64,000 nucleotides of DNA from Hemileia vastatrix (Eukaryota > Basidiomycota > Pucciniomycetes > Pucciniales > Zaghouaniaceae): positions 20,559,650 to 20,623,649 of the forward strand of contig JASXTE010000014.1 in the NCBI GenBank assembly GCA_030280995.1, in the 5' to 3' direction. The notes under the pieces were generated by a model. That model saw nothing but the letters and a program-made list of their open reading frames with translations. It did no database searches and was not told where the DNA came from. This document shows positions 24,581 to 36,501 of this stretch, one piece after another. Position numbers and translations under genes: made by a program. Within the stretch, counting starts at the first letter, position 1, and every line of letters begins with the position of its first letter.

Positions 24581-25411
24581 CACCACGCAATATGGGGGGC
24601 GGACTTGCTAGCAAGTCCGCAACCTTGAACCCTAATTCATATCTTTTTGAGCACACATTGAGGAAGTGATAAAACCATCATGAAGAAGCATTGAATTTAC
24701 TTTGAACACAAATGGGGCTACAAGGGCTGGAAAGGCTGGAGAGAGGGGTGAGGAAGGGTGTATGGGGTAGCGAAAAGGTTGGGAAAGAGTTGGAAGGGAA
24801 GATTAAGGGTTCCGAGGCATTTTAAATGAAGAAAAGGGTCTGGGAGAGGTTGAGAGGGGTGAAATGGGGATCAAAAGAGGATGGCATACAATGGGGCTGG
24901 GAGGATAGCGAAAGGCATGGGAAGGGAAGACAAGCATGTGTTGATAGAATTGAAAGGGATGGAGATTGGTGCAAACAGAGTGTGAAAATAGGAGGATGAA
25001 CTCTGTTCTTCGGGCGAAGAACAGAGTTCACTTCCATAAAATATTAGCTGAAACAAAACAGAGTGTGAAAATAGGAGGATGAACTCTGTTCTTCGGGCGA
25101 AGAACAGAGTTCACTTCCATAAAATAGTAGCTGAAACATAGTTTTCAATTCTGTAAAAACAGTTGTAGGTAATAGAAAAAGTCACTGATCTTCAAAAAAT
25201 ACTTTGCATTGAGTAGACTCATGGAATGATTTTTTCTGGCTTCCATTCAGTTATCCTCACACTTTCACTATGTTTTCAATATAGATCCATTGTTATTTGT
25301 GTGATACTTCAAGTGAAAGTTCAGTATTACTTCAGTCTGAGTTCCATCTGATTTCCATCTGACTTCAAGTTGCGGACTTGCTAGCAAGTCCTCCCCCTAT
25401 ATTGCGTGGTG
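24581..25411. mobile_element. 831-bp non-autonomous element, copy 2
   Basis: Same ends, length and internal organisation as copy 1 at 12287-13117, with target duplication ACA (24578-24580 and 25412-25414). Differences seen: GATGAAACC/GATAAAACC, GTATTG/GCATTG, ATATTAGC/ATAGTAGC and TTCCGGAC/TTGCGGAC. Two insertions with different 3-bp duplications and almost no divergence indicate recent movement. Confidence 0.95.
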
Positions 25412-25555
25412 ACATTATTTGTTTTTCTTAAATAAAATGTTACTCTCTCTCATATCACTTTATAACATTTACCAAGCTGCTTTGAAAAAAAACAGAATAC
25501 ATAAAATTCAATATAAGATAGCTATATTACACAGAAGATCACCGTTATACCTAAG

Positions 25556-27233
25556 TTATGATGATGTTGATGCTCTATTAATTGATTCCCGAATCTTTAC
25601 CAGATCAATATCAGCTCCAACCCCAAGTGACTCACGTTCATTCACAGATAATCCTTGCAAAAATGTTGCTGAATAGCAATTCTTGGGGAGGTATTTGGGA
25701 ACATTGAATATACCATTTTGTGCAACTGTCCTTTCTGATGACCGTGAATATGTTTTTAATGCTGATTTTTTTTGAGCTGGTGTATGGGCTAAGTCCTTTG
25801 TCATCTTATCCATTTTTTTAAACAAATCATTGAGTTCAGGATTTCGCCATCCAGGAATAGCTCGGATAGGTGCAGTTGGGGCTGGTGCTGGGCCTTCCTC
25901 GATATCAGAGATGCACCTAGTATCATGAAAAAGCACAACAAAACCTGGCACATCACTGCAGAGATCTCTTGCTAACTTGTAGCGTGCACTAGCAATCTGA
26001 ATTCCAACTAAATCAGCTTCATAATAACAAAAAGCAAAGTAAAATTAAAAACTTACCTTGGTCCGATAACGTTTTACTTGTGCCCTTGCCCTCTTTTCAA
26101 TCTTTTCTCTTGCTACCCTTTCCTCTTCTTGCCCAAACAACCTTATCATCTCCTTCCCCTTATTAACTACCCATTTCTCAATAACAATTTGAGTGAACTG
26201 AAGCTTTGACTGATCGATTGTATTCAAGGTGGTGAGCCATCTGGTACAGTGGTCGCATACTATGCTTCCCATGACTTGATTCCAAGTTGATTCTGAAAAA
26301 TCACGGCAAGTCCAATCAAACGCGAATTTCCGAAAACCTTTTTCTTGCAATTCACGCTCTAAGTTTCTTTTGACAGAAAGTGGGATTGGTGCTCCTCCTT
26401 TTAGTCCTCGAGGCTCAGGTGCTGGAAAAAATTCGGGTAGTCGAATTTTGGATCGCAAGAAGGCTATAGAATTGGTTATCAGAAATTGTCGATCAGCTGC
26501 AGAATTGGCACGGTTAGAAGATTGGACTTGGGTTAGGACAGTTTGAATGGTTTTTAGTTTGAATTGGCTCCAATCTTTCCAATTTTCAATCTCCAAAGGT
26601 GTTGGGCTCGCAGGATATTTTGATATTTGTGTTGGTCCCCCAAGACAATACTTCAGAAAGTGGTAAATATTTCTATTTAGACTGTCCGAGCTCCTGGGAA
26701 CATCATTCCTTCTAACTAAGCCTCTTACAGCCCTTAACCCCCGTTCTCGCTCATGAGACTCTGCTGAATTGAGTCTGTGGTAATCACTGATACCCATAAT
26801 GATTGAGGGATTCACTAACAATTCAAATAAGTTAATTAAATTGGTTATTTTTCAATAAAAGAATACACTACAAATTTTACTTACCTGCTCCACTTGTGCT
26901 TGCTCCTTGGTTAGGCTGAGCAGATGATGATTGGTCTCCGAAAAATTCCCTCAATACTTCACTAGCCCAATCTCTTCCTAGCTGATCAGCTTGCTGATCA
27001 GCACTTTCAGAAGCAGAAGGATGATTGGGATTAAAATTTCTCGGTTCTGAATGAGACTCTTGGCCTGGATTGGGATTAGGTGGTGGGTTAGGATTAGGTG
27101 GTACAGATTGAGATGCATCTGGAGGTGGATCAGCAGAGGGTGGTGGAGGAGTATTTCCAGTATTAGTATGTTGAGGCGGAAAACAATAAAAATCGGTTGG
27201 GTCAACAGACATCCCTTCAAAATTATCATCCAT
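25556..27233 (-). CDS. 515-aa cargo protein, rust-specific-looking family, member 1
   Basis: Three exons in phase: 27233-26885, 26814-26057 and 25996-25556, no internal stop. The first exon encodes a Pro/Asn-rich low-complexity region (PPPPSADPPPD, PNPNPPPNPNPGQ) and an acidic helix. The second carries a helical domain and a basic stretch (REKIEKRARAQVKRYRTK) just before an intron. The third ends with a conserved-looking block VPKYLPKNCYSATFLQGLSV. The gene at 32114-33234 is a diverged paralog: the block VPRGLPNDCYSPLYLASLNP, the WNQVM/WNQVL helix and the basic-stretch intron position all correspond. Function unknown. The basic region and linkage to a transposase suggest a DNA-binding accessory protein (inference). 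It lies 0.4 kb downstream of the transposase on the same strand. Confidence 0.75.
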
Positions 27234-27641
27234 AATGAACTGTAATAAAATAAAATAAAATAAAAATAATCAGTTGTTAAAATTTATACCTATCAAAGCT
27301 AAAGTAAAAAAAGATACTATGTATATAGTCTTGTAAACGTGTATGTTCTCTTGTCGAAAAATAAAGTGAATAATATATAGCTATCAGCTAAAGTTGGAAG
27401 GTCAAACTATTTATAGTAGATGAATGAGCAAGAAGATCATTCATTAAGTAAAAATTTTATCATATTTCTCATTATCATGATTTTATTTCTTTCATTCTTA
27501 CATTTAAGATAAAAATGACTCATTGAAAGCATGGGTTCTCTCGCAATAAAAGCAACCAAAGTAATTGTTCACTGGTTTATGATAAGGTAAGTTGGATGCA
27601 TTGCATTTTTTAATCGAGCATTGAATTATTTCTTTCACCAT

Positions 27642-30600
27642 TTACAAATATCCCCAATCCTACAAATTTCCCCAATCCCAAATTAACACAAAGATGTTAG
27701 TCAACAGAAAATAAATTTGATTAATTTTTTCACTCACTACTGTCTGCAGTCCAATGGCAGTGACAACCTCGTCTTTGATTCCAAACATTCCTTTTTTGTG
27801 CTCGACAGTAGCTGCATGTCCAATTATTGCATCTTTCTTAATCACAATTTGAGTTGCTTTGGCTACTCTTACTAACCGACAATGCACTTGTGGGAAAAGC
27901 TCATAGGGATCCTTTGATGTTTCTTCTGGACGGAGCTCTTTGAAAGGACTTACTATTAAATATATTTGATCAATCTCTTCCTTTGATCTGAAAAGATCAT
28001 CAATTTGCCCAAACTGGCTATCTTTTCCATAGTAGAATTCAATTGTTGAATTAGCAATGTGTCAATGGTAACTAGTAAACCTCTTTCCATGTATCAATAT
28101 GCTTGCTACATTTTCAACTACCCGATCCCCACTTTTCTCCGATGGTGTCAAAGCCTGTCTTGAAGTTTCTTTTCCCGTTCGTGCCCTTACCCATTTAGTA
28201 AATAATGCCATACTTAGATGGATCCATTTGTTTTGTTTATCGAGATCAATATGGATTTTTTTAGTCTCACATTGATCATTATCTTCAGCTTCACCAAGAT
28301 CTAATACCCTAGACTTCCAATACCAATGTTTGAGCATTGTTAGCGGTATCTCTCCTGTGGTAAATATTAATAAATTAGCACAGCTGAGTTTTTAAATCAT
28401 TTCTTACAAACATTACATACGTGGATGGTGATTGTTTGGAATTTCAGATAATATATGATTCACCCGCTCTCCAGACCAAGTAGCTGTACCTGATGGTGGA
28501 CCAAGACGCTTTATCATTTCAGGATAATGTTGAGTGATATGCAGATTTGGCTTTGCATTAATATTCTTCCAACCCTCTTCAAGGCACTCACGATACTCTA
28601 ACAGAAATTGATCTAGATCTTTAAGCTCATTAGTCTGTATATTTTTTAATGTCAAAAAATTGGTGATCGAGCATAATGTTACAAGTGACTTGAGAAGATA
28701 ATATTCTCTTGGTTTATCAGCTGAGGAAGCTGAAGATTCAGATTCTTTAAATTTTTCAAACCAAAGGGGTATAAGTGACAAAGGGAAGTAGAGAGTATAC
28801 AGCATGTGCCATTCTGCTGCCTTGAGGGATCCTGCCTTTTTAGATCCTACTAATTTTGGAAATCGTGTTAGCCAGGAAGGTCTTCTTACTTGATCAATCA
28901 TCTTCCATACAACCTGTAGCTCTGCTGCTGTGATTCGTGGATTACTACTACCTTCATTTTCTTTCTCCTTACCTTTCCTTTTATTTTCTTCATCTCTAGC
29001 TGTCTCATTTGATGAGTGAGATCCTTCACTCTGTGATATGCTAATGCTTCTTTGCCTTAAGTTATACAATGAATTCCTACTGTCACTGCTTTGAGACTGT
29101 ACTGAGGCCACATCGCTATATGGAGGAATAAATTTGGAGCTGGATGACCTACTCTGGCTTCTTGATCGATTTGTTCCCAATCCTTCATTATCTAGTCCAT
29201 GATGACTTGATGACTGTCTTGAACTCGTACGTCTTTGCCGCTTGTGCTGTCTCGTGTGTCCTGTATCATCATCATCATTATTCGTGGTGCTTAAGCTACT
29301 TCTACGTTTTTTCGAATGTTTGTGCAGTGAAGTATCAGAAAAGAAATCATCATCTTCTTCTCTTACATGCCAATTTTTATCCTTTTCCAGCTTTCTTTCT
29401 AGATCTTTTGCTGCATTTTGGATTTGAAAATAGCTTAGACTGTGATCTTTTAGGTTGCCAAGCATATGTGAATGCATAACATCAATTGAGCAATATTCAG
29501 TTGGACGCCAATATTCAAGGTTATTCAGCTCACTCCATCGTACCCCATGATTTTGAAAAATTGATACACGCTCCCAATGTGACTTAGAATTTTTCCACTT
29601 TGTTGCCCAGCACATATGATCCTCATGATTCCGTAATGAAAAATTTCCCACATTCTTTTCACTAATTTCATCTTTAGATGTATTACAGAAAGAGCAGAAC
29701 ATTTTTGCAGAGTGACTCGAAAAGCCAGCCAATTTTTGTATTGCAGGAATGTCACCTATCAAAGAGAACAATGCAACTCTTAATTTCCGGCCTCGTGGAT
29801 AAAGATGTGTCTTTTCAATCAATATACCATCCCATAGAGTTTGTAGATCATTAACCAGTGGTTTTAGAAGGTGATTAAGCTGTTCACTTGTGGGTTCTGT
29901 TGGTCCGGGTATAATAGAATACAAAAAAAGATTTTCCATTTTGTATCTATCTTCTTGAGGTAGGTTCATACACACCATCATAATATTGCCTACAGACTTC
30001 TGATGACCTCCAATCCTATTGCCACCAGGCCTAAACCAGTCGACATATAAAGTAAACATTAAGTTTCCTGAAGTTATCGTATATTCATCATCATTGCTAT
30101 CCAGAGCTGGAGTGGTTATGGGAAAGTTTTTCCAAATTGAACCATCACAAACATCCTTCATCAAATCACACTCTACACGTTCTGCCACAGGGGTTTTCTT
30201 CTCAATCAGAAGCTCAAATTTGAACAGTTTGATCTTTTCCTTAAGCCAGTCGATAAAAGAATGGTGATGAAATGTTTTAAGAGATAAGTATTTTACATGT
30301 TCTTGATGTTCCTCCATCAAATACAGCCTTTCATCACATTTAACTGCAATTTGTCCTGCTCCAAACATTTTTAAATAGCGCTTTGATGATGAAAGAAACG
30401 GTTGATTGCAACATAGTATAGATGGTTGAGATTCAGAGTTATACTCATAAAGAGCAAAGCATTTAGGACAGCATGTTTTAGTGAAAAATGATTGATTGAG
30501 CTTTAATCGACTAAAAACTGTATCTATCGAGCATGGGACCAGGCGGACAATGCTATCAGAATCCAGTATTCCACTATCACCTAGAAGTTTGAGCTTCTTA

Positions 30601-31038
30601 ATTTCTTCATCCAAAAATTGAGTACAACCTTCTTTGCTCAAATGATGAATCAGAGAAAGCTTTGCTGCCTGCCACATAATTATTTGGCTATACCGTTCCC
30701 CAAGATTTGAGTTTCTAGAGACTGTTGAAGATACTTCTGCCCCCAATAGCAACTGCCCCTATGTAATAAATCATTGAAACATCATAAAGACTTTAATTCT
30801 CACATTGAACTATAGATATACAGCTTACTGTTTCTGTGGAGCGGGAACTTCCAATGTTAAGTGGATTGTTGGAAGAAATAACCATCTGGGCCTTCCTATT
30901 TCTTTCCTCTTGATGTTTTGCATAAGAATTAGAGCTTTTGAAAGCCATACCAACTTCAAAGGACCCAGAAGAAGTTTGATACTTTCTATTGACACATCCA
31001 AGATCTTGACATTGACATACATGAAAAAATGGAGGCAT
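27642..31038 (-). pseudogene. Tnp2-like (CACTA/Plavaka) transposase, one in-frame TGA
   Basis: Exons 31038-30829, 30758-28421, 28354-27738 and a short last exon 27659-27642 join in phase to about 1060 codons. The first exon has a Cys/His-rich start (HVCQCQDLGC). The central domain shows the hallmarks of the Tnp2 family: VDWFRPGGN with a probable catalytic Asp, GDIPAIQKLAGFSSHSAKMF followed by CSFC, SIDVMHSHMLGNLKDHS with a second Asp, and a late GSLKAAEWHML with the candidate Glu. A Ser/Arg-rich insertion (about codons 500-620) separates the last two, as in other DDE transposases with long insertions. TGA at 28064-28062 interrupts the third exon, but the frame stays open and coherent for another 108 codons. 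A CGA-to-TGA change would explain it. It is the obvious source of mobility for the 28.7-kb element and perhaps the 831-bp elements. Confidence 0.88.
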
Positions 31039-32113
31039 TGTAATTGTGATAATTGTAGGAATAAGTTAGCTATTCGAAGTTACCGATTGAAGGTATTCCT
31101 TTTTTTGAAAGGCACTAGCTAATATAAGCTACATTTTTTTATCAAAAGAATATGATGGAATATGTGTTGAAATTATTTAAGTTTAAATGTTTAATTTTTA
31201 ATCGGATAAATTATATATTAATTTAAAGTTATGCAGTCTACTTTATTTGTATTCTGTATACTCTCTGCATTTGTACAACAATGCATGCATGTTTATCAGA
31301 ATATTTTCTATCATAGAAAAAATTCTGTTGTACGCAAAAGCATCTTAATTATTTTTCTATCAAATGCCTTCTGAGTTATATCTAACTACCCTATAATTAT
31401 TTGATTTTGATAAAAATTCTTAGTTATGGACTATAAGAAAAGTAATCCATATTTTTAACATAATTATTTAAAAAATTACCCCAAAAATCAAAGTTAAACC
31501 CAAAAATAAGTTTAATATTTTGTAAAAAACAATCACAAACATATTTCTTTCAACTTGAAAATTGGTCTGTACTAGGTAGAATTTTCTATAAAGAAAAAAT
31601 CAAAAATACTCAAATAATAGATGCTACAAAAGTGTAAACCTTAAAGAATTACATAAAAGCTGAAACCTTGTATAACTTTTCATACATAAATGCGATGAAG
31701 TGACACTCTAGTCTATTTATTCAGGTTGAAAAAAATTACTCAAAAGAATATGTATTACTATCATATTGGACCAAAAATAATTTTTTGGTAATCAAAAAAT
31801 GAACATAGCCTCACATTTAACAAATTATTTTTGTGGAAGAATTTTTTGAAAAGAAAAAAAAATCTGTTTCTTAAATGAGTCTGCTTTTATCACATAATCA
31901 TTCTCTTTATTTTATACCATTCCTTTTGAGTTCAAGTTGCATATAAAAATATAATTTATGCATATTATAATTCCATAAAGTCGAAATATTTCTTATTCTT
32001 AATTTTTGTGATATTTCTCCTTAAATCAACTTTGATCATAAAGTTTTGGAGCTCAACAATTTATCCTTCCTCTTTGTTTAATTTAATTGAACACTTTCTT
32101 AATCTAATTATTT
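31039..32113. other. divergent intergenic region
   Basis: About 1.1 kb between the divergent starts of the transposase (-) and the plus-strand paralog. AT-rich, probably holding both promoters; no element recognised. Confidence 0.5.
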
Positions 32114-33234
32114 ATGAACCCTAGTAGCTCTTACTTTCCTCATGGAAACCTGCCCACAAACACAAGAACACTTAATAGAATTTTTAATGAGACTTTGCCT
32201 CCATTCAATTCTCACTTTTGTAGATCTATACACAATTTTTGTCGTTCACTTTTGGATATGTCACCAGAATCAAATGGATGGAAACAAAACCCTACTGAAG
32301 AGCAATTAGACAGATTTTCATCATTCGACATGAATTCTTGCAACATTGCCTTTGAACTACCTCATCCAGAATCAAATTCAGCGGTTTCAGAAAAGTTTCC
32401 ACCAATTTTCCGTGAATCTTTTATTGAGCACCTTCGCATGTGTGGTTTCCCAGGATCAACTTTCGCTTGGAACCTAGATTGGTTTGACAAATGGAACCAG
32501 GTCTTGGCAAATATTCTCATTAAACACTGGGACAATGCCTTAAAAACCAATAATTTGATTGCATATCCAATTGACTCAACTCAAATTAGCTTCTCAAATC
32601 AAATAGGAGTTCTTCACCGTTGGTTTTTAGGTCATGCTGATAGATTAAGACTTGGGAAGGATTCTCATAGCTCTCAAGAAATAATCAAAGTGAGAAAGCA
32701 TAAATATAGAATAAAAAAAAAGTATGAAAATCCCTTTTTTTTCAACCGTTTTTATTTATGACCTTTATTTCAAATAACAAAGATTCTTAGAATTCAGTTA
32801 ACCGAACTAAACTTCTTAAACAACTTCCACATTGTGAAACTTATCACAACCTTTTCACAAACATCAAATGTTGTTCAGACACCGAAATTGATAATGATGG
32901 ATCGTTAAGACGTATCTTAATGCAATGGAGGTCTGAAGATTTTTCTAAAGTTGCACAATATCTTGACCAACAACACTTTGATATTCGAGATAATTCAACC
33001 TACTCTGGCAGTGTGCTAAAGGACTTGGCCTTGTACAAAAGAATCAGTTTGGTTTCAACATTATCCCCTAACCTTAATCCTTCTCATGTCCCCCGGGGTT
33101 TGCCGAATGACTGTTATTCTCCCTTATATCTTGCATCTCTAAATCCTCAACAACTCAGACTTTTAAATCCTCAAAATCCCATAAATTTACCTGCTCTCCT
33201 TGAAATTCTTTGTTCCTCTAATGTGAGTGATTGA
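32114..33234 (+). CDS. diverged paralog of the 515-aa protein, possible frameshift
   Basis: First exon 32114-32721 and second exon 32791-33234 (ending TGA) give about 350 aa. Similarity to the gene at 25556-27233 is clear in three places: FCRSIHNFCRSLL with a following ...EEQLDRF block, WNQVLANILIKHW, and VPRGLPNDCYSPLYLASLNP near the C-terminus. The intron follows a basic stretch (VRKHKYRIKKK) as in member 1. In member 1 the intron is in phase 0; here the two exons are out of register by two bases across a run of nine A before the GTATG donor. Either an indel in the A run has broken the gene, there is a base-calling error, or another splice site is used. It lacks the Pro-rich N-terminus of member 1. 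Function unknown. Confidence 0.6.
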
Positions 33235-33366
33235 CAAACTCCCTTAATAATAGGTTTGCACACTCATACTCCTCATTTCCACTGTTTGGGACACTTAGCC
33301 TTGAAAACAAAAACATAATTTTAATGATTACTATTATCATTAAAATTTATAGAAATGAAATTTGGC

Positions 33367-35646
33367 TTACATTGTTAGCTCCATTTTTTTCCTTTGAATC
33401 TTATACATGCTGAATTCTATACTTCCTTGTACAAAATAATTCAAAACATTTACTTCATTTTGCTGCCCCATTCTATAGAGCCGATCAACAGCCTGTTGCT
33501 CAACTGCTGGATTCCAATTTGGCTCCTATTTCAACATTGAACATATAAAAAATTTAATATTTTTGTTCTTAATATGAAATAAAAGACATTGAGCTCACCA
33601 TTATATATACATTTTGAGCACACCTGAGATCTATACCCACTCCTGCAGCCTGAATCGTTCCAACCAAAACTTGGCAATTTTTATTAAAATGGAATTCATG
33701 CATATTTTTGTCTCGCTTTGTCCGGCTGAGTTCACCCGTAAGCTGGGTATACCTAATATTGTGGTCATCTAAAGCCATTTTTATTCTATTTTGAAATATT
33801 AGAAAATTGTTTTTAATAAGCCAACACAATTTTGTAAAACAATTCATTATAGAATCACTTACATCTGCAAAAAGTCTGCAAAGTTGGAGAATATAACAGC
33901 TTTTGGAAAATTTATATCCCTTTCACCAGACAAAAAGTTTTTTAAGTGGCCTATAAGATGACAAATCTTTGCGGAATGCTGCCAGGTGAAATCAAAAGTT
34001 GGAGTTTCATCCAGATTTTTGTAGATTGGATGGTTGCAGAATTTTCTTAAAATCATCAGCTCTCTTAGAAACTCAGATGAGTTCCAAGGGAAGTCAGTGC
34101 TTCTGGAGGGCCCATATCGCTCAGTGAATCCTTCTTGAAGCACATCAAGTTTAGACCTCCATGGATCTGCTAATTGAACCGATATCCCCCTTTGAATCTT
34201 TTTTGGAAGAGACAAAATTGCATCCTTTGTTCTACGTAGGCTTATGACTTTCATTAAGTGATTGATTGATTTAATAGAATTAGCCTTTCCTTTTTGCAAA
34301 CCTGGAAAAAGGAAATTCTTCCATAACCAGTCTTCTTGCCACTTTTCGATTCTAAGAAAAAATATGAGACTTTGAAGGTCAGTGGGCCTGTTCTGAAGTG
34401 GAGTTCCAGTCAAGCATAGTCGGTGTTGGGATTCCAAGTCAAATATTGTTTGAGCCCTCTGCGAGTAAGGATTTTTAATGTAACTAAAAGAATATTTATA
34501 AAAATTGATAATAAAAATTAAGTTTTAAGTTTTAGATATAGAAATGGGCACTAACTGAGCTTCATCTAAAACAACTCTATACCAAAAGAGCATTTGAGTC
34601 ACCAGTATCTTTTTTTGGCTTTGATTTTTTGACATCGTTGGGCTAGCTATTTCATAGGTCGTTAAAACAATAGCAGTGTCCTGTAGCTCATTGACATTAG
34701 TATTTTGACAATCTTTCCCATAAAGAACCTTGAAAGGAAGTGCATTATCTTCAAAGTGCACACTTATTTCATTGATCCAATTCGATAGTGTTGCCAGGGG
34801 GCATATAATCAGTGTGGCTGAACTCCGATTAATACCTTCTTGATTTTCTGATACCTGGAATTGTCTTGCTTCACCTTGAGTTGCACTTATAAGAGAAAGA
34901 GTTGAAAGTGTCTTTCCCAAACCCATATCATCAGCAAGTATTGACCCGTTTCCTTCAGGCAGCAATTGATTGTTAGGAAACTGATCTTTATAGTCATCGA
35001 ATCCAGTTCTAAGCCAATGGTTGTCCTGGTGCCTCCACATGATATCCAACTTTTCCTTTAACATTCATTCATTGTCAATCATAAAATTTATTGCTTGAAG
35101 TTGATGTGTTTTGAGAACTGTTTTGATTCCTCGGATAAGTTGATCAGCTTTCCAATCTTGAGTACTCTGAGATATTTGGAAAGAGCCTTCAAAAATTACA
35201 TGCGGGATATTAAAAAAGATAGTGGAGTCGTAGTTCAGGATTGGACATAAATCGATTTGTGCAGAAGAAAATGCTTCTTTAGCAAGACTGATTAGTGTAC
35301 TTGAAGAAAAGAGGCATCCCCAAAGTTGATACTGATTACCAAAAACTGGAACCAAGTAAGCATGAAAATAGAAAGGCTTCATAGGATTCAAGGCACTTCT
35401 TTGGTTTAAATGGTGAGATCCAGAGCCAATGTCACCCAATAGTGGTCCAATGTGCTGACTCTGCACTTGAGAAAGATTACCAACAAGGGTTGGTTTTCTT
35501 TCTTCAAATAGTCCAAAAATATGAACATTCGAATGGCCTCGCTGTAAAATCATGGGGGTCGGTGAGTTTTGAAATCTTGAAATTACATTCATATAAATTT
35601 GATTGATTGTTATTGAGAACTGTCCAACACATCTGAGACTTGACAT
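33367..35646 (-). pseudogene. SNF2-family ATPase (RAD5/RAD16-like core), one in-frame TGA
   Basis: Exons 35646-34556, 34456-33863, 33785-33599 and 33525-33367 join in phase to 677 codons. Helicase motifs in order: Walker A ILADDMGLGKTLSTLSL, Ia LIICPLATLSNW, II DEAQ, III CLTGTPLQNR, then in the C-terminal lobe KAVIFSNFADFLQ, VGTIQAAGVGIDL and VI AVDRLYRMGQ. The RING finger that usually separates motifs III and IV in RAD5/RAD16/HLTF proteins is missing, and the protein is short for that group. A TGA at 35067-35065 splits the frame just before the ATPase domain; the frame is otherwise open, so one CGA-to-TGA change would account for it. An ATG follows immediately, so a shorter product with all helicase motifs is possible. 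SNF2 enzymes remodel chromatin or DNA-protein complexes. The third acceptor used is unusual (GCAGAG). Confidence 0.82.
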
Positions 35647-36501
35647 ATTAAGTAAGAATAGTATCTGAAGATAGTGGTTGTTAAAAGATGAATTGAAGCA
35701 AAAAATGAAGAATCAGTTTTGAATAAAACGACAAAATAACTTTTTAGCATATGCTATGCTAAGCTCATAATTCTTTCACATGTATTATTATTATCTTTTT
35801 AATAAATATTGGAAGTAAATCAATGATAACTGAAATGAATAATATGTCTTAAAAATAAATCTTGAGCCTATAGAGTAAATTTTGGTTTGTGGAGGAAGAA
35901 AAATTTTCTCAATAGAAATGTGCATTATTGTTACATTATAATCACAAAATAGAATAATTTCACTCTTATTACACTTATTTATGTTTCTGTCTAATAGTAA
36001 AATGCTTTAGATGTCAGTTCAAAATCCAAATTGAAACTACTACCTAGAACGATATCTTGATACTAACATACTTTTTGTAAGTCTTTGGAAAGACACTTAT
36101 GGTGATCTCAATAATATTAAAATTGATTTGAATTGTATGTTTTATCAAATATCTATGTAGTCTAGTGTAATAATTGAGATACTACAGTTTAACCTTCTGT
36201 TACCAACTTGGCAAGAAAATATATGTAGATATTCTTAGAACGAATATCAAATTTTGCTTTCCACAAGATGGGAAAGTGAATATTATGATATGTTAAGTGA
36301 TATGTTCAAGCTTTGCTCAATCTGTGCTCAGCTCAAAATCAAAGTAATCACCAAGCTCCAAGAAACCTGTGATTGAGTTTGGTTGAACCTAGGTCTAACT
36401 GATTACCAAATCTTTGTCCAATTAATTTAAATCTGGTTTCACAATGAACTCCCAACAGCCTTCCAACAGCTTTCCAACCACTTCCCAACATTTTTAAATG
36501 A
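35647..36501. other. right subterminal region of the 28.7-kb element
   Basis: Non-coding. The last 250 bp before the terminal repeat hold inverted TTGAGC-type words (GCTCAATC, GTGCTCAGCTC, AAGCTCC) and a run of CTTCCAACAG/CTTTCCAACC repeats. Confidence 0.6.

Noticed and set aside
24581..25411. Harbinger origin of the 831-bp elements because of 3-bp duplications
   Set aside because: Harbinger elements target TWA; one copy here duplicated ACA, and the CACC...GGTG ends fit the CACTA group better.
29144..29479. Plus-strand frames opposite the transposase
   Set aside because: Shadows of the Ser/Arg-rich coding region on the other strand.
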